Positions 7,918 through 16,495 of a DNA stretch of 64,000 bases are shown here, one piece after another (position 1 is the stretch's first letter; each line of letters starts with the position of its first letter). The notes under the pieces were generated by a model. The model was not told the origin of the DNA, ran no database searches, and saw only the letters and a list, made by a program, of their open reading frames with translations. This DNA comes from Fictibacillus phosphorivorans (GTDB lineage Bacteria > Bacillota > Bacilli > Bacillales > Fictibacillaceae). Both the position numbers and the translations under genes were made by a program. The stretch spans positions 124,001-188,000 of the forward strand of contig NZ_VDZU01000001.1 in NCBI RefSeq assembly GCF_007673525.1, given 5' to 3'.

Positions 7918-8883
7918 ATGGAAGCCTTCGCTAGACCCCGTGTGGTGGTAAGTAAGTGTCTTGAATTTGAAGCATGCCGATACAACGGTGATGTGATATA
8001 TAACGATGTGATCAAAAAACTGATGGATTATGTAGATTTTGTTCCAGTATGTCCAGAAGTGGAGATTGGGTTAGGAACGCCACGAGAAACGATTCGTATC
8101 GTGAAAAAGGGTGAAGATCATTTTCTTCTTCAGCCATCGACGCAGCGTGATATAACGAACGAGATGCGAACTTTTTCAGATGGTTATTTGGCTGGAATTA
8201 TTGATACAGACGGGTTTATTTTGAAGACGCGTTCTCCTTCTTGTGGATTAAAAGAAGTGAAGGTGTATGCCTCGACTGAAAAAGGACCTGCCATCGGTCA
8301 TTCTAGTGGGTTGTTTGGAGGAAGAGTCGCTGAGCTATATTCCCATTTAGCCATCGAAGAAGAAGGACGGTTAAATAATTTTACGATTCGTGATCGTTTT
8401 TATACGAAGCTTTTTACGCTCGCTGCCTTTCGAAATATACTGCCGCAGGGGCTCCAAGCGATTAAAAGCTTTCATGAGAAAAATCAGTTTCTGTTTATGG
8501 CCTATAGCAATCCAACGTTAAAAGTGATGAATCGAATCTTGAAAAAAGAGCAGGAAAATGGGGAAGAACGAACGATACAACTGTATGCTAAAGCCATGAA
8601 CAAGCTGTTTAATCGTACGGCAAGAAGCGATTCTAACAGGAAAGTGGCGTACGAGATCTTCAAAAAGTTTCAGCCGCATCTGTCTGCAAAAGAAATCGCC
8701 TTTTTTGAAGAACTTCTTCAAAAGTACGCAAATAAAAAAGAACCGTTTTCAAGTGTGGCTACGATTTTAAAGTCGCACGCTATACGTTTTGAAGACAGCG
8801 AGATTCTTGGTCAGACGTTCTTTGCACCATACCCTGAAATTCTGCTTGAAATCTCAGACTCAGGCAAGGGACGAGATTATTAA
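7918..8883 (+). CDS. DUF523-DUF1722 fusion protein (TudS-like desulfidase domain)
   Basis: 321 residues, no signal peptide. Residues ~8-145 are DUF523: SKCLEFEACRY (Cys14, Cys20), PVCPEVEIGLGTPR (Cys45) and SPSCGL (Cys109). In the DUF523 enzyme TudS three conserved cysteines hold a [4Fe-4S] cluster that removes sulfur from thiouracil; Cys14, Cys45 and Cys109 fit that pattern. Residues ~190-310 are DUF1722 (YbgA-like), helical, role unknown. Start ATG behind GAGGGGAG. The 3' end overlaps the convergent AEC gene by 24 bp. A thiopurine/thiopyrimidine salvage role is inference from the family. Confidence 0.88.
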   Translation: MEAFARPRVVVSKCLEFEACRYNGDVIYNDVIKKLMDYVDFVPVCPEVEIGLGTPRETIRIVKKGEDHFLLQPSTQRDITNEMRTFSDGYLAGIIDTDGFILKTRSPSCGLKEVKVYASTEKGPAIGHSSGLFGGRVAELYSHLAIEEEGRLNNFTIRDRFYTKLFTLAAFRNILPQGLQAIKSFHEKNQFLFMAYSNPTLKVMNRILKKEQENGEERTIQLYAKAMNKLFNRTARSDSNRKVAYEIFKKFQPHLSAKEIAFFEELLQKYANKKEPFSSVATILKSHAIRFEDSEILGQTFFAPYPEILLEISDSGKGRDY

Positions 8884-9801
8884 AACGAGCGCATACAACA
8901 GGGGAATGGTTAGACAGGAAAGAATCGTACTTAACATAACACCTGCTGCCGCAAAAGAGGCATCCTCTCCATAACGCTCTGCATACATGGAGATGGTTGG
9001 AGCGGAGGGCATCCCAGCGGTTAGAACAGCAACTGCTATTAATTGAAGTGGTAACGAAAAGAAAATAAAAGGCAGTAATAGAAACGGAAAAAGCAGCAGC
9101 TTGTAATAACTCGCTAGCCATAAGTGGGAACTTTTTAGAAAGCTCATTACACGTTGCAACGGTAAAGCCCCTAAGAGAACGCCAATCAATAACATAGAAA
9201 GTGGAACAGTAGGTTTTCCTAACATTTCTAAAGTGTTGGATACAGCACTAGGAAGTGTACCTGGCAGGAGCATAAGGATTGAGCCAACGAATGTGGAAAT
9301 CACACCTGGATTTAAAAAGACGCTTCGCCATGGCAAATTCTTGGAATGCCGAGCAAATAGATAGATGCCGTACGTCCAGATCCACAACAGATAAACAAAA
9401 TTAAAGAATGTAGCAAAAAGCACTCCAGTTTTTCCGAATAATATAAAACAAACTGCAATGCCTAGAAAACCTTGATTTCCAAAAATCATGATTCCTTCTA
9501 AGGCATTTTTCTGTGTGTTTTTTATCGTTAGCCGCTTTACTGTCCACCAAGAAAAGAGTGAGGAAATCATTAATACGATTGCAGACATCATAGAAAGCAA
9601 ACCGAACTGTTTAAGATTTTCAATGGAAAAGGAAACATCCATTCCGAAGATGATCAATGCAGGTAACGTTACATTTAATAAAAGTGCTGAAAGAGTACGT
9701 TCACTACCAGATGGTAAGATCTCTTTCTTTCGAAGGATATAACCGATAAGAGCAATGCTGTACAATAGGGTTAATTCTTGCATAAAAGGTGCAAGTTTCA
9801 T
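8860..9801 (-). CDS. AEC family transporter (auxin efflux carrier-like)
   Basis: 313 residues with about ten membrane segments and the AEC pattern: two five-helix halves, LLNVTLPALIIFGMD near the start and FGNQGFLGIAVCFILFG in the middle. Bacterial members export or import small organic acids such as malate; substrate here unknown. Start is the ATG at 9801, ten bases after GGAGGG; ten more codons are open upstream. Divergent from the Crp/Fnr gene 87 bp away, which may regulate it. Confidence 0.85.
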   Translation of the reverse strand: MKLAPFMQELTLLYSIALIGYILRKKEILPSGSERTLSALLLNVTLPALIIFGMDVSFSIENLKQFGLLSMMSAIVLMISSLFSWWTVKRLTIKNTQKNALEGIMIFGNQGFLGIAVCFILFGKTGVLFATFFNFVYLLWIWTYGIYLFARHSKNLPWRSVFLNPGVISTFVGSILMLLPGTLPSAVSNTLEMLGKPTVPLSMLLIGVLLGALPLQRVMSFLKSSHLWLASYYKLLLFPFLLLPFIFFSLPLQLIAVAVLTAGMPSAPTISMYAERYGEDASFAAAGVMLSTILSCLTIPLLYALVLIISSLA

Positions 9802-9888
9802 TCGATCTTCACCCTCCTTACCTACAAGCATATGGAGGATGTGTAGAATAGGTGATACATACGATATACTTACGCAGGAGGAAGAATC

Positions 9889-10383
9889 ATGCTGATGGCA
9901 AAAGGCGAGATTTTATTCAGGCAAGGAGAAGAAGGTCCGTTATTTCGGTTAGAAAGCGGCTTATTAAAGATCGTTAGAGTTCATGAAGATGGAAGCCAAG
10001 TTTTGTTGAATTTAATTATTCCAGGCGAAGTGATTCCACATCATTCATTAACGAGTCCAAACGAATACAACGGAACCGCAATAGCGCTGTTGCCGTGTGA
10101 GATCACGCGCATTGAACCGCAGCAATGGTATCGTTCACTGGAAGAGGAACCATACAGATACAAAGAAGTGGCATTAATGCTAGAAACGAAACTAAGGATG
10201 ATGCAGCAGCGCATCAATCAGATGTCTACCTTAACACCAGAAGGAAAAATAAAAAAACTTCAAGAGTGGTTCGCAAATTATTTTCCTAATATCCAGATCG
10301 AAAAAGTGCTGACTCAAGAAGAAATCGGGCAGTTTGTTGGCCTAAGACGAGAGACGGTCAACCGTGCACTTAAAAAGTTATGA
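9889..10383 (+). CDS. Short Crp/Fnr family transcriptional regulator
   Basis: 164 residues, well under the usual 220-240. An N-terminal cyclic-nucleotide-binding-like beta-roll (GEILFRQGEEGPLFRLESGLLKI) is followed by the dimer helix and a C-terminal HTH (LTQEEIGQFVGLRRETVNRALKKL) that ends exactly at the stop. The first strands of the roll appear to be missing, yet the start is well supported by AGGAGG at the right distance, so this may be a naturally short form. No cysteines typical of an FNR iron-sulfur cluster. Divergent from the AEC transporter, its most likely target. Confidence 0.82.
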   Translation: MLMAKGEILFRQGEEGPLFRLESGLLKIVRVHEDGSQVLLNLIIPGEVIPHHSLTSPNEYNGTAIALLPCEITRIEPQQWYRSLEEEPYRYKEVALMLETKLRMMQQRINQMSTLTPEGKIKKLQEWFANYFPNIQIEKVLTQEEIGQFVGLRRETVNRALKKL

Positions 10384-10474
10384 AGAAATGTCAAAGAATT
10401 TACATACATATGAACGTAAGATTTTCGCTCCTTTAACAAATGATACCTGTATAAAAGTTAAGGGAGTGAGTGTG

Positions 10475-10975
10475 ATGAAAAAATTTATCCCTCTTGCACT
10501 GGCGTTTTCAGTTCTAACGAGTGGTGCAATTACGGTGTCGGCTGCCAATCAAGAAAAGGTTCAAGTGGAGGCACATAAGAGAGGTCAACACTTTAAGCAG
10601 ATGAAAAATTTTGAGGAGCAGGTTCATAAAGCGAACGCTCTTAAAATTGAACGATTAGAGATTCAAAAGGAGATCGTTAAAAAGAAAGACCAGCTTTTTG
10701 ACATGCACGTTAAAGCTGGGAAGCAGAAACTAAAAGAAAAACGAAGCGCGAACAAAGCCGGCTGGCAGGAGATGAAACAGATTCATCAAGAGTTAAGGAC
10801 TCTGCAAAACCAAGCACATGAAACGAAAAAAGCGATGCACGATGCTTTCCGAGCAAATAATGAGAAGCTTGCATTAGAGAAGATGAACCAGTGGCTGAGT
10901 CTCAATGAAGAAATCAATAAAAAACTTAGTGAAAAATCCGCGAAGCTCGATGAGGTTTTGGCTAAACATAAATAA
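10475..10975 (+). CDS. Secreted charged coiled-coil protein, unknown function
   Basis: 166 residues. A signal peptide (MKKFIPLALAFSVLTSGAITVSA, cut probably after Ala23-Ala24) is followed by a Lys/Glu-rich, almost fully helical chain with heptad-like spacing and no cysteines. Similar to small exported helical proteins of Bacillus whose role is unknown. The ATG at 10475 is chosen because AAGGGAGTG lies upstream and the signal peptide begins there; the 37 upstream codons are spurious and overlap the Crp/Fnr gene. Confidence 0.78.
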   Translation: MKKFIPLALAFSVLTSGAITVSAANQEKVQVEAHKRGQHFKQMKNFEEQVHKANALKIERLEIQKEIVKKKDQLFDMHVKAGKQKLKEKRSANKAGWQEMKQIHQELRTLQNQAHETKKAMHDAFRANNEKLALEKMNQWLSLNEEINKKLSEKSAKLDEVLAKHK

Positions 10976-10980
10976 ATCAC

Positions 10981-11018
10981 AAAAAGCATGGAAGTTTTGG
11001 ACTTCTATGCTTTTTTAT
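10981..11018 (+). terminator. Terminator of the secreted coiled-coil gene
   Basis: Stem AAAGCATGGAAGT / ACTTCTATGCTTT followed by TTTTTATT. Confidence 0.85.
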
Positions 11019-11059
11019 TGTTAGATGGTAATAAGAAAAAATAGCCATGGGGGGATTAG

Positions 11060-11644
11060 GTGAAAGAGTTTGACAGAATGCTATCCGGAGAGTTTTATAA
11101 CACCCGAGATCCTGAACTTTTACAAATGTCGTTCGATGCCAAAAAGCTTGTGGAGACCTTTAATACGACAAGCGTTGATGAGATCGAAAGGAAAGTACAG
11201 ATCTTAAAGAAATTATTAGGCAGTTTAGGAGAAGGGGTTTGGGTTGAGAAACCTATTCAATGTGAATTCGGAAAAAATATTACTATAGGACGTAATACCT
11301 TTATCAATTTTAATTGCGTTTTGTTAGATAATAACAAGATTACGATTGGGGAAAACGTATTGATCGCACCTAATGTCCAAATCTACACGGCTTCGCACCC
11401 TATAACCGTGTTGGAAAGAATCAATAAGCATCCACAGGCAAACGAAGCTCCATATCGAACGAATACCAAACCTGTGACAATCGGAAACAATGTTTGGATC
11501 GGTGGAAATTCCGTTCTCTTACCGGGTGTTTCGATAGGTGACAATACTGTAATCGGAGCGGGAAGTGTTGTCACAAAATCTATTCCAGCTAATTGTGTAG
11601 CTGTAGGTAACCCATGCAAAATAATCAAAGAGAATATTAATTAA
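11060..11644 (+). CDS. Maltose/galactoside O-acetyltransferase-like hexapeptide enzyme
   Basis: 194 residues. An N-terminal maltose-acetyltransferase domain (MLSGEFYNTRDPELLQM) precedes a left-handed beta helix of hexapeptide repeats (ITIGRNTFINFN, VTIGNNVWIGGNSVLLPGVSIGDNTVIGAGSVVTKS). The catalytic His is in TASHPI (about residue 113). It transfers acetyl from acetyl-CoA to a sugar hydroxyl, probably as detoxification. GTG start with GGGGGGA eight bases before. Confidence 0.9.
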   Translation: MKEFDRMLSGEFYNTRDPELLQMSFDAKKLVETFNTTSVDEIERKVQILKKLLGSLGEGVWVEKPIQCEFGKNITIGRNTFINFNCVLLDNNKITIGENVLIAPNVQIYTASHPITVLERINKHPQANEAPYRTNTKPVTIGNNVWIGGNSVLLPGVSIGDNTVIGAGSVVTKSIPANCVAVGNPCKIIKENIN

Positions 11645-11650
11645 GTAAAA

Positions 11651-11686
11651 AAGTGTTGAAGCAACCCATAGCTTCAACACTTTTTA
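11651..11686. terminator. Bidirectional terminator
   Basis: Stem AAGTGTTGAAGC / GCTTCAACACTT with T-runs on both strands; serves the acetyltransferase and the convergent GDPD gene. Confidence 0.9.
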
Positions 11687-11693
11687 TAATCAT

Positions 11694-12524
11694 TTATTTT
11701 GATTTATGCTTTGGCGTGTAATCCGGATAATCGGTGATAATGCCATCAACACCTGCATCTAAGAGCGGCTTGACTTCTTGTTTGTTTCGAACTGTCCAAG
11801 CCATGATGCCCATATGACGCTCATGCACCTCATCAACGATTGAAGAATTAACAAGGGTTCTGCTAGGGTTTACAAATTCAGCATATGTAGCGAACTCATC
11901 GAGCTTTGCTTCACTTAAGTCGGTTGGATTGGAAGTAAGTACGCCAACAGGCACTCTAGGAAGCAACTTGTCTATCTGTTGCATAGAACCAAACTCAAAT
12001 GATTGAATGATAATCTTATCATGAGCGGGTAGATGCATGTTTCGTTCCTTTATAGCTGCAGCTACTTTTTCTTCGATCTCGGGATAGTAATATGTTGCTT
12101 TTAATTCAATTAAAATGCCTGTTTTTCCGCGGAATTCATCAAGTACTTCTTCAAAAGTAGGAACTTTCTCTCCTATAAACTTCTCCCCAAAGTAGCTTCC
12201 GGCATCAAGCTGACGGATCTCTTCTAACGTATGATCTTTTACATATCCCGTTCCGTTCGTTGTTCGATCGAGTGTAACATCATGAATGACAACGAGCTCA
12301 CCATCTTTTGTTTCTTGTACATCAATTTCAATATAATCGGATTTCATCTCTACACCTTTATGGAACGCGGCCATCGTATTTTCTGGCGCATAGCCTGAAG
12401 CTCCGCGGTGTGCGACGGTTTGAACGCGATCAGACGGGTCGTAAGCAAGTGTGGAAGTGCTATAGATCGAACCGATAATCCCCATTGAAAGTAGTGATGC
12501 AACTGCTGTCTTCTTCATGCTCAT
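11694..12524 (-). CDS. Secreted glycerophosphodiester phosphodiesterase
   Basis: 276 residues. A signal peptide (about residues 1-27, ending STLAY) precedes a GDPD TIM barrel with the family residues: HRGASGYAPENT, EIDVQ, and the His of VVIHDVTLDRTTNG. It hydrolyses glycerophosphodiesters to glycerol-3-phosphate outside the cell, like B. subtilis GlpQ. The ATG at 12524 is preferred: AAGGGG lies nine bases before it but touches the upstream ATG at 12533. Monocistronic. Confidence 0.88.
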   Translation of the reverse strand: MSMKKTAVASLLSMGIIGSIYSTSTLAYDPSDRVQTVAHRGASGYAPENTMAAFHKGVEMKSDYIEIDVQETKDGELVVIHDVTLDRTTNGTGYVKDHTLEEIRQLDAGSYFGEKFIGEKVPTFEEVLDEFRGKTGILIELKATYYYPEIEEKVAAAIKERNMHLPAHDKIIIQSFEFGSMQQIDKLLPRVPVGVLTSNPTDLSEAKLDEFATYAEFVNPSRTLVNSSIVDEVHERHMGIMAWTVRNKQEVKPLLDAGVDGIITDYPDYTPKHKSK

Positions 12525-12741
12525 GTCATTCATCCCCTTGTCATTGTATGGTCCGTGAACTTGCTCGCCTCATGCAACGAGCAGGTTCACATCCATTATG
12601 CTAACAAAGGAAAATGGGGAAAGAATGGTCAAAACCTCCTTAGTATTTTAAAGAAAAAAAGGTCTATATGAGGGGATATCTTAACAAAAGACTGTTCTGT
12701 AAAGGTGGGGTGAAGGAGATGTCGCCACTGTAAAGGAAAAG

Positions 12742-12772
12742 AAAAAACCAGGCATTTTAAACGCCTGGTTTC
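12742..12772 (-). terminator. Terminator overlapping the end of the queuosine transporter gene
   Basis: Stem AAACCAGGCGT / ATGCCTGGTTT with TTTTTTC after it on the minus strand. The stop codon lies in the loop. Confidence 0.88.
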
Positions 12773-13458
12773 TGAAGGTCTTCTTCCGGATGGTTGAAGC
12801 TTCTTGCAATATAGATAAACGGCGTGGAAGCCGCTGACACTACAAATTTAATCACATACGTTGTAAAGAAAATCTGAATCCAAACATCCCATGAGAACAC
12901 ACCAGCAAACGCAATCGTACAAAAGATAACCGTGTCGATCAGCTGACTCACCATCGTACTACCGTTATTACGAATCCAAAGCTGATCAGGACGTGAAAAC
13001 TTTTTCTTCAGTTTCGCAAAAAGTTTAACGTCTAGATACTGACTGATTAAGTAAGCAGCGAGACTACCGATTACTAGGCGTGGCATAAATCCAAAGATTG
13101 CTTCAAGATGCGGCTGGAAGATGTCACTTTCGTGCGGTTGAAACACGAGCACCATCTGCATGATGATCGTCGTCATAATGAGAGTAAAGAACCCGAACCA
13201 AACGGCTTTTTTCGCTTCTTTTTCTCCGTACTTCTCATTGATTAGATCTGTTGCTAAATAAATAGTTCCGTAGATCACATTACCGAGAGTCATTACAAGA
13301 CCGAACATCTCGATCGTTTTAACAACTTGCAGGTTAGCAAGAATGGTAGCTGCTGCGATCCAAGCAAACAATCCCATACGGCCAAACCACTTATAGCACG
13401 TTAAAAACAATATAAAATTAACCAGTGCAAAAGCTACACCAAAATAAAAATTAAACAT
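12757..13458 (-). CDS. Queuosine precursor transporter (VUT/YhhQ family)
   Basis: 233 residues, about six membrane segments, COG1738 family. Typical stretches are ATDLINEKYGEKEAKKAVWFGF and the C-terminal WIRNNGSTMVSQLIDTVIFCTIAF. Members import queuosine precursors such as preQ0/preQ1. The start at 13458 follows TAGGAGG; an extra 20 codons open upstream run through the riboswitch and are not coding. The assignment is strengthened by the preQ1-I riboswitch whose 3' end overlaps this ribosome site. Confidence 0.92.
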   Translation of the reverse strand: MFNFYFGVAFALVNFILFLTCYKWFGRMGLFAWIAAATILANLQVVKTIEMFGLVMTLGNVIYGTIYLATDLINEKYGEKEAKKAVWFGFFTLIMTTIIMQMVLVFQPHESDIFQPHLEAIFGFMPRLVIGSLAAYLISQYLDVKLFAKLKKKFSRPDQLWIRNNGSTMVSQLIDTVIFCTIAFAGVFSWDVWIQIFFTTYVIKFVVSAASTPFIYIARSFNHPEEDLQKPGV

Positions 13459-13466
13459 AAAAATTC

Positions 13467-13504
13467 CTCCTAGTTTTGATAACGCGGGAGTTTGCGAACC
13501 GCGA
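13467..13504 (-). promoter_or_regulatory. preQ1-I riboswitch controlling translation of the transporter
   Basis: On the minus strand: a P1 stem CGCGG/CCGCG closes an 11-base loop beginning TTCGC, followed by an A-rich tail TTATCAAAACTA that runs into AGGAGG. This is the layout of the preQ1-I aptamer (stem, TTC loop start, A-rich tail that pairs into the loop as a pseudoknot). Ligand binding would bury the ribosome site and shut off uptake when preQ1 is plentiful. Confidence 0.85.
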
Positions 13505-13695
13505 AACACTTTTAACACAACAGTTCCCCATTATAAGGCAGTTTTTGTAATTAATCAATAAACCATATAAATATATAGTACAAGAGTAGTTTACATTCTC
13601 TTTCTTTGTGCAATACATAGTGTAGATTGATTATTGATTACAGAAAAAACGGAAATACTGCTTGTAATAGATAAAGCACACTAAGGAGCAGGTGT

Positions 13696-14667
13696 ATGAT
13701 AACTTTTGATAATGTTTCTAAAGAATACCGTGATGGAACGTCTGCGGTTCGCGATTTGAATTTAACGATACAGCCAGGGGAATTTTTTGTCGTGATTGGT
13801 CCGAGTGGTTGTGGAAAAACGACGATGCTTAAGATGATCAACCGGCTGATTAGCCTTACAAAAGGCACGATTTCCATCGATAACAAGAGAATCAGTGATT
13901 ACAAAATTGATGAATTACGTTGGAATATAGGGTATGTACTGCAGCAGATCGCTTTATTTCCTCATATGACGATCCTAGAGAATATTAGTATCGTTCCCGA
14001 GTTAAAAGGATGGGACAAAGAGAGAATTCGTAAGAGAGTGGACGAACTTCTTGATATGGTTGGGTTAGACCCTGAAACGTATCGAGACCGCAAACCTAAA
14101 GAACTCTCTGGCGGACAACAACAGCGGGTGGGTGTTGTGCGAGCGTTAGCTGCAGATCCTAACATTATTTTAATGGATGAGCCTTTTAGTGCTCTAGATC
14201 CGATCAGCAGAGAAAAGCTGCAGGAAGATCTATTTAATCTTCAAAGAAATATTAAGAAGACCATTGTTTTCGTTACTCATGACATGAAGGAAGCTTTGAA
14301 GCTGGGAGACAGGATTTGTGTGATGAATGAAGGTTCTATTGTACAAGTAGGAACGCCAGAAGAGCTGCTCGAAAACCCTGCCGATGATTTTGTAAGAAAT
14401 TTTGTAGGAACAGAGAGTGTGAGTTCTGTTGAAAATATGGATCTGAGAAAATTAGTGGTTCCATTAAAAGTAGATGAAATTGGATTGGATTATCAATTGC
14501 CATCCATTTCAGTGAAAACGAGTATAAAAGAGGCACTCGATATTCTAACCCGTGAAAATGAAGTTACGGTTGAAGATCACGGTGCGATCATAGGAACGCT
14601 TAACAGACAGGCTGTTATTCAATATCTTGCAGATCACTTGCAGGAAAGAGGTAGCAGAGATGAATAG
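13696..14667 (+). CDS. opuFA: OpuF-type osmolyte ABC transporter, ATPase
   Basis: Energises uptake of compatible solutes such as glycine betaine or choline. 323 residues: Walker A GPSGCGKTT (35-43), signature LSGGQQQR, Walker B IILMDEP, switch His in VFVTHD, then a C-terminal CBS-like region (about 250-315). Such tails sense ionic strength in related systems. Start ATG after AAGGAGCAG. It overlaps the permease gene by 8 bp, so the two are translated together. The gene set of only two proteins points to OpuF rather than the four-gene OpuB/OpuC. Confidence 0.92.
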   Translation: MITFDNVSKEYRDGTSAVRDLNLTIQPGEFFVVIGPSGCGKTTMLKMINRLISLTKGTISIDNKRISDYKIDELRWNIGYVLQQIALFPHMTILENISIVPELKGWDKERIRKRVDELLDMVGLDPETYRDRKPKELSGGQQQRVGVVRALAADPNIILMDEPFSALDPISREKLQEDLFNLQRNIKKTIVFVTHDMKEALKLGDRICVMNEGSIVQVGTPEELLENPADDFVRNFVGTESVSSVENMDLRKLVVPLKVDEIGLDYQLPSISVKTSIKEALDILTRENEVTVEDHGAIIGTLNRQAVIQYLADHLQERGSRDE

Positions 14668-16174
14668 TTTCTTACAAGTATTTCAAGATCGAAAAGGTGA
14701 ACTCGCAAGTGCACTTATTGAGCATATTCAGATTTCGTTTATCGCTCTTCTATTTGCTGTGGTGATTACAATCCCTCTAGGTATCTATTTAACGAAAAAA
14801 CCAAGATTGGCTGAACCGATCATCGGAGTGACCGCCGTGTTGCAGACCATTCCGTCACTTGCTCTTCTAGGACTCTTGATCCCACTGTTTGGAATCGGTA
14901 AGGTGCCAGCCATCATTGCACTTGTTGTTTATGCCCTGCTTCCTATTTTAAGAAACACGTATACCGGAATTAAAGAAGTCGACTCTTCGTTAATTGAAGC
15001 GGCGCGAGCAATGGGAATGAACACGAGGAAGAGATTGATGAAGGTCGAACTTCCTTTAGCGATGCCTGTAATTATGGCCGGAATCAGAACTTCCATGGTC
15101 TTAATAATTGGAACCGCTACGCTCGCAGCTTTAATCGGAGCAGGTGGACTCGGTGATATCATTTTGCTTGGTATTGATCGCAATAACACGATGTTGATCG
15201 TACTTGGAGCAGTCCCAGCCGCATTGCTTGCGATCTTATTTGATTTTCTACTTAGAAGGTTTGAACATCTATCGTTTAAACGAGCGCTAACAACCGTCAG
15301 CGCATTTTTGGTAGCTGCTCTATTAATTATAATTGTTCCTTTTGCGATGAAAGGCGGACAAGAAGATATCGTGATCGGTGGTAAGCTAGGTTCTGAGCCT
15401 GAGATTTTGATCAACATGTACAAACTTTTAATTGAAGAAGAAACCGATCTAAATGTGGAACTGAAGCCAGGGCTTGGTAAGACTTCCTTTGTGTTTAATG
15501 CGTTGAAATCAGGGAGTATTGATATCTATCCAGAATTTACAGGCACAGCGATCGCGGAGTTTTTAAAAGAAAACGCAACAAGTACAGATAGCGAAAAAGT
15601 ATATGAACAAGCTCGAAGCGGAATGGAAAGTAAGTTTGATATGCAATTATTAAGCCCGATGGAATATAACAATACGTATGCGCTTGCTGTTCCTGAACAG
15701 TTGGCGAAAGAATATAACTTAAAGACGATTTCGGATTTAAAGAGTGTAAGCCAAAGTCTGAACGCCGGATTTACGCTAGAATTTTCGGATCGCGAAGATG
15801 GCTATAAAGGCATCCAAAAGCTATACGATATTCAGTTTGCAAATGTGAGAACGATGGAGCCGAAGCTAAGGTATAACGCAGTGAAAAAAGGTGAAATTGA
15901 TGTGGTCGATGCCTATTCTACAGACAGCGAACTGCGTCAATATAAGCTTACCGTGTTAGAAGATGATAAGAAGTTGTTTCCGCCTTATCAAGGTGCACCT
16001 ATGCTTCGTAAAGAAACCGTTGAGAAGCACCCGGAATTAAAGGAAGCTTTAGATAAGCTTGCAGGAAAAATTACTGACGATGAAATGCGCGAGATGAATT
16101 ATAAGGTGAATGTTGGGGGAGAGTCACCTAAGAAAGTGGCGGAAGATTTCTTGAGGAAGGTAGGGCTTCTATAA
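14660..16174 (+). CDS. opuFB: OpuF-type permease fused to substrate-binding protein
   Basis: 504 residues in two parts. Residues ~1-205 are an ABC permease with five to six membrane segments and the ATPase-docking loop EAARAMGMNTRKRLMKVELPLAMP. After a further membrane segment (about 211-228) comes a periplasmic-type binding domain (IVIGGKLGSEPEILINMYKLLIEEETDLNVELKPG to the end), so the ligand-binding part is tethered outside the membrane. This fusion is the mark of the OpuF class described from Bacillus infantis. The ATG at 14660 overlaps the opuFA stop (ATGAATAG). Aromatic-cage residues were not traced. Confidence 0.92.
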   Translation: MNSFLQVFQDRKGELASALIEHIQISFIALLFAVVITIPLGIYLTKKPRLAEPIIGVTAVLQTIPSLALLGLLIPLFGIGKVPAIIALVVYALLPILRNTYTGIKEVDSSLIEAARAMGMNTRKRLMKVELPLAMPVIMAGIRTSMVLIIGTATLAALIGAGGLGDIILLGIDRNNTMLIVLGAVPAALLAILFDFLLRRFEHLSFKRALTTVSAFLVAALLIIIVPFAMKGGQEDIVIGGKLGSEPEILINMYKLLIEEETDLNVELKPGLGKTSFVFNALKSGSIDIYPEFTGTAIAEFLKENATSTDSEKVYEQARSGMESKFDMQLLSPMEYNNTYALAVPEQLAKEYNLKTISDLKSVSQSLNAGFTLEFSDREDGYKGIQKLYDIQFANVRTMEPKLRYNAVKKGEIDVVDAYSTDSELRQYKLTVLEDDKKLFPPYQGAPMLRKETVEKHPELKEALDKLAGKITDDEMREMNYKVNVGGESPKKVAEDFLRKVGLL

Positions 16175-16224
16175 CTTCTAACATTTTTCATTAAAATTCG
16201 ACAAAAATTTCCCGGAAAATAAAG

Positions 16225-16263
16225 TATCCATGCAGTTGCTTATACTGTATGGATATTTTTTTG
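16225..16263 (+). terminator. Terminator of opuFA-opuFB
   Basis: Stem TATCCATGCAGT / ACTGTATGGATA followed by TTTTTTT. Confidence 0.85.
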
Positions 16264-16294
16264 TGAAAATATTCGGTGATACTGTTTGTGGAAA

Positions 16295-16393
16295 ATCGGA
16301 TAAAAAAATTTATGTAGTGAAATAAATCTAATTAGTACGGAATTATTACCGTTTACCTCGGATAAAAATGAAATTACCTCGTATAAGAAGAGG
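16295..16393 (+). repeat. 21-bp-period array F (core ACCTCGTATAA)
   Basis: CGGA-type anchors at 16297, 16317, 16338, 16359 and 16380: steps of 20, 21, 21, 21. The two most complete units read TACCTCGGATAAAAATGAA and TACCTCGTATAAGAAGA. It lies between the terminators of convergent opuF and ald. Array G (52674-52766) is a relative on the other strand with the same 20,21,21,21 step order. Apart from this array and the two terminators I see nothing in the 321-bp gap 16175-16495. Confidence 0.85.
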
Positions 16394-16444
16394 GGTGTCT
16401 GTCTTTAACGGACAGATGTCAAATACGTCCACTAGGAAAACACA

Positions 16445-16484
16445 AAAAAAGCTAAGGCTCAGAATTATGAGCCTAGCTTCTTTT
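16445..16484 (-). terminator. Terminator of ald
   Basis: Stem AAGCTAGGCTC / GAGCCTTAGCTT followed by TTTTTTG on the minus strand. Confidence 0.88.
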
Positions 16485-16495
16485 CATTCGATCCA

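Noticed and set aside
14929..15423. 164-codon ORF antisense to opuFB
   Set aside because: Shadow of a well-supported permease gene.
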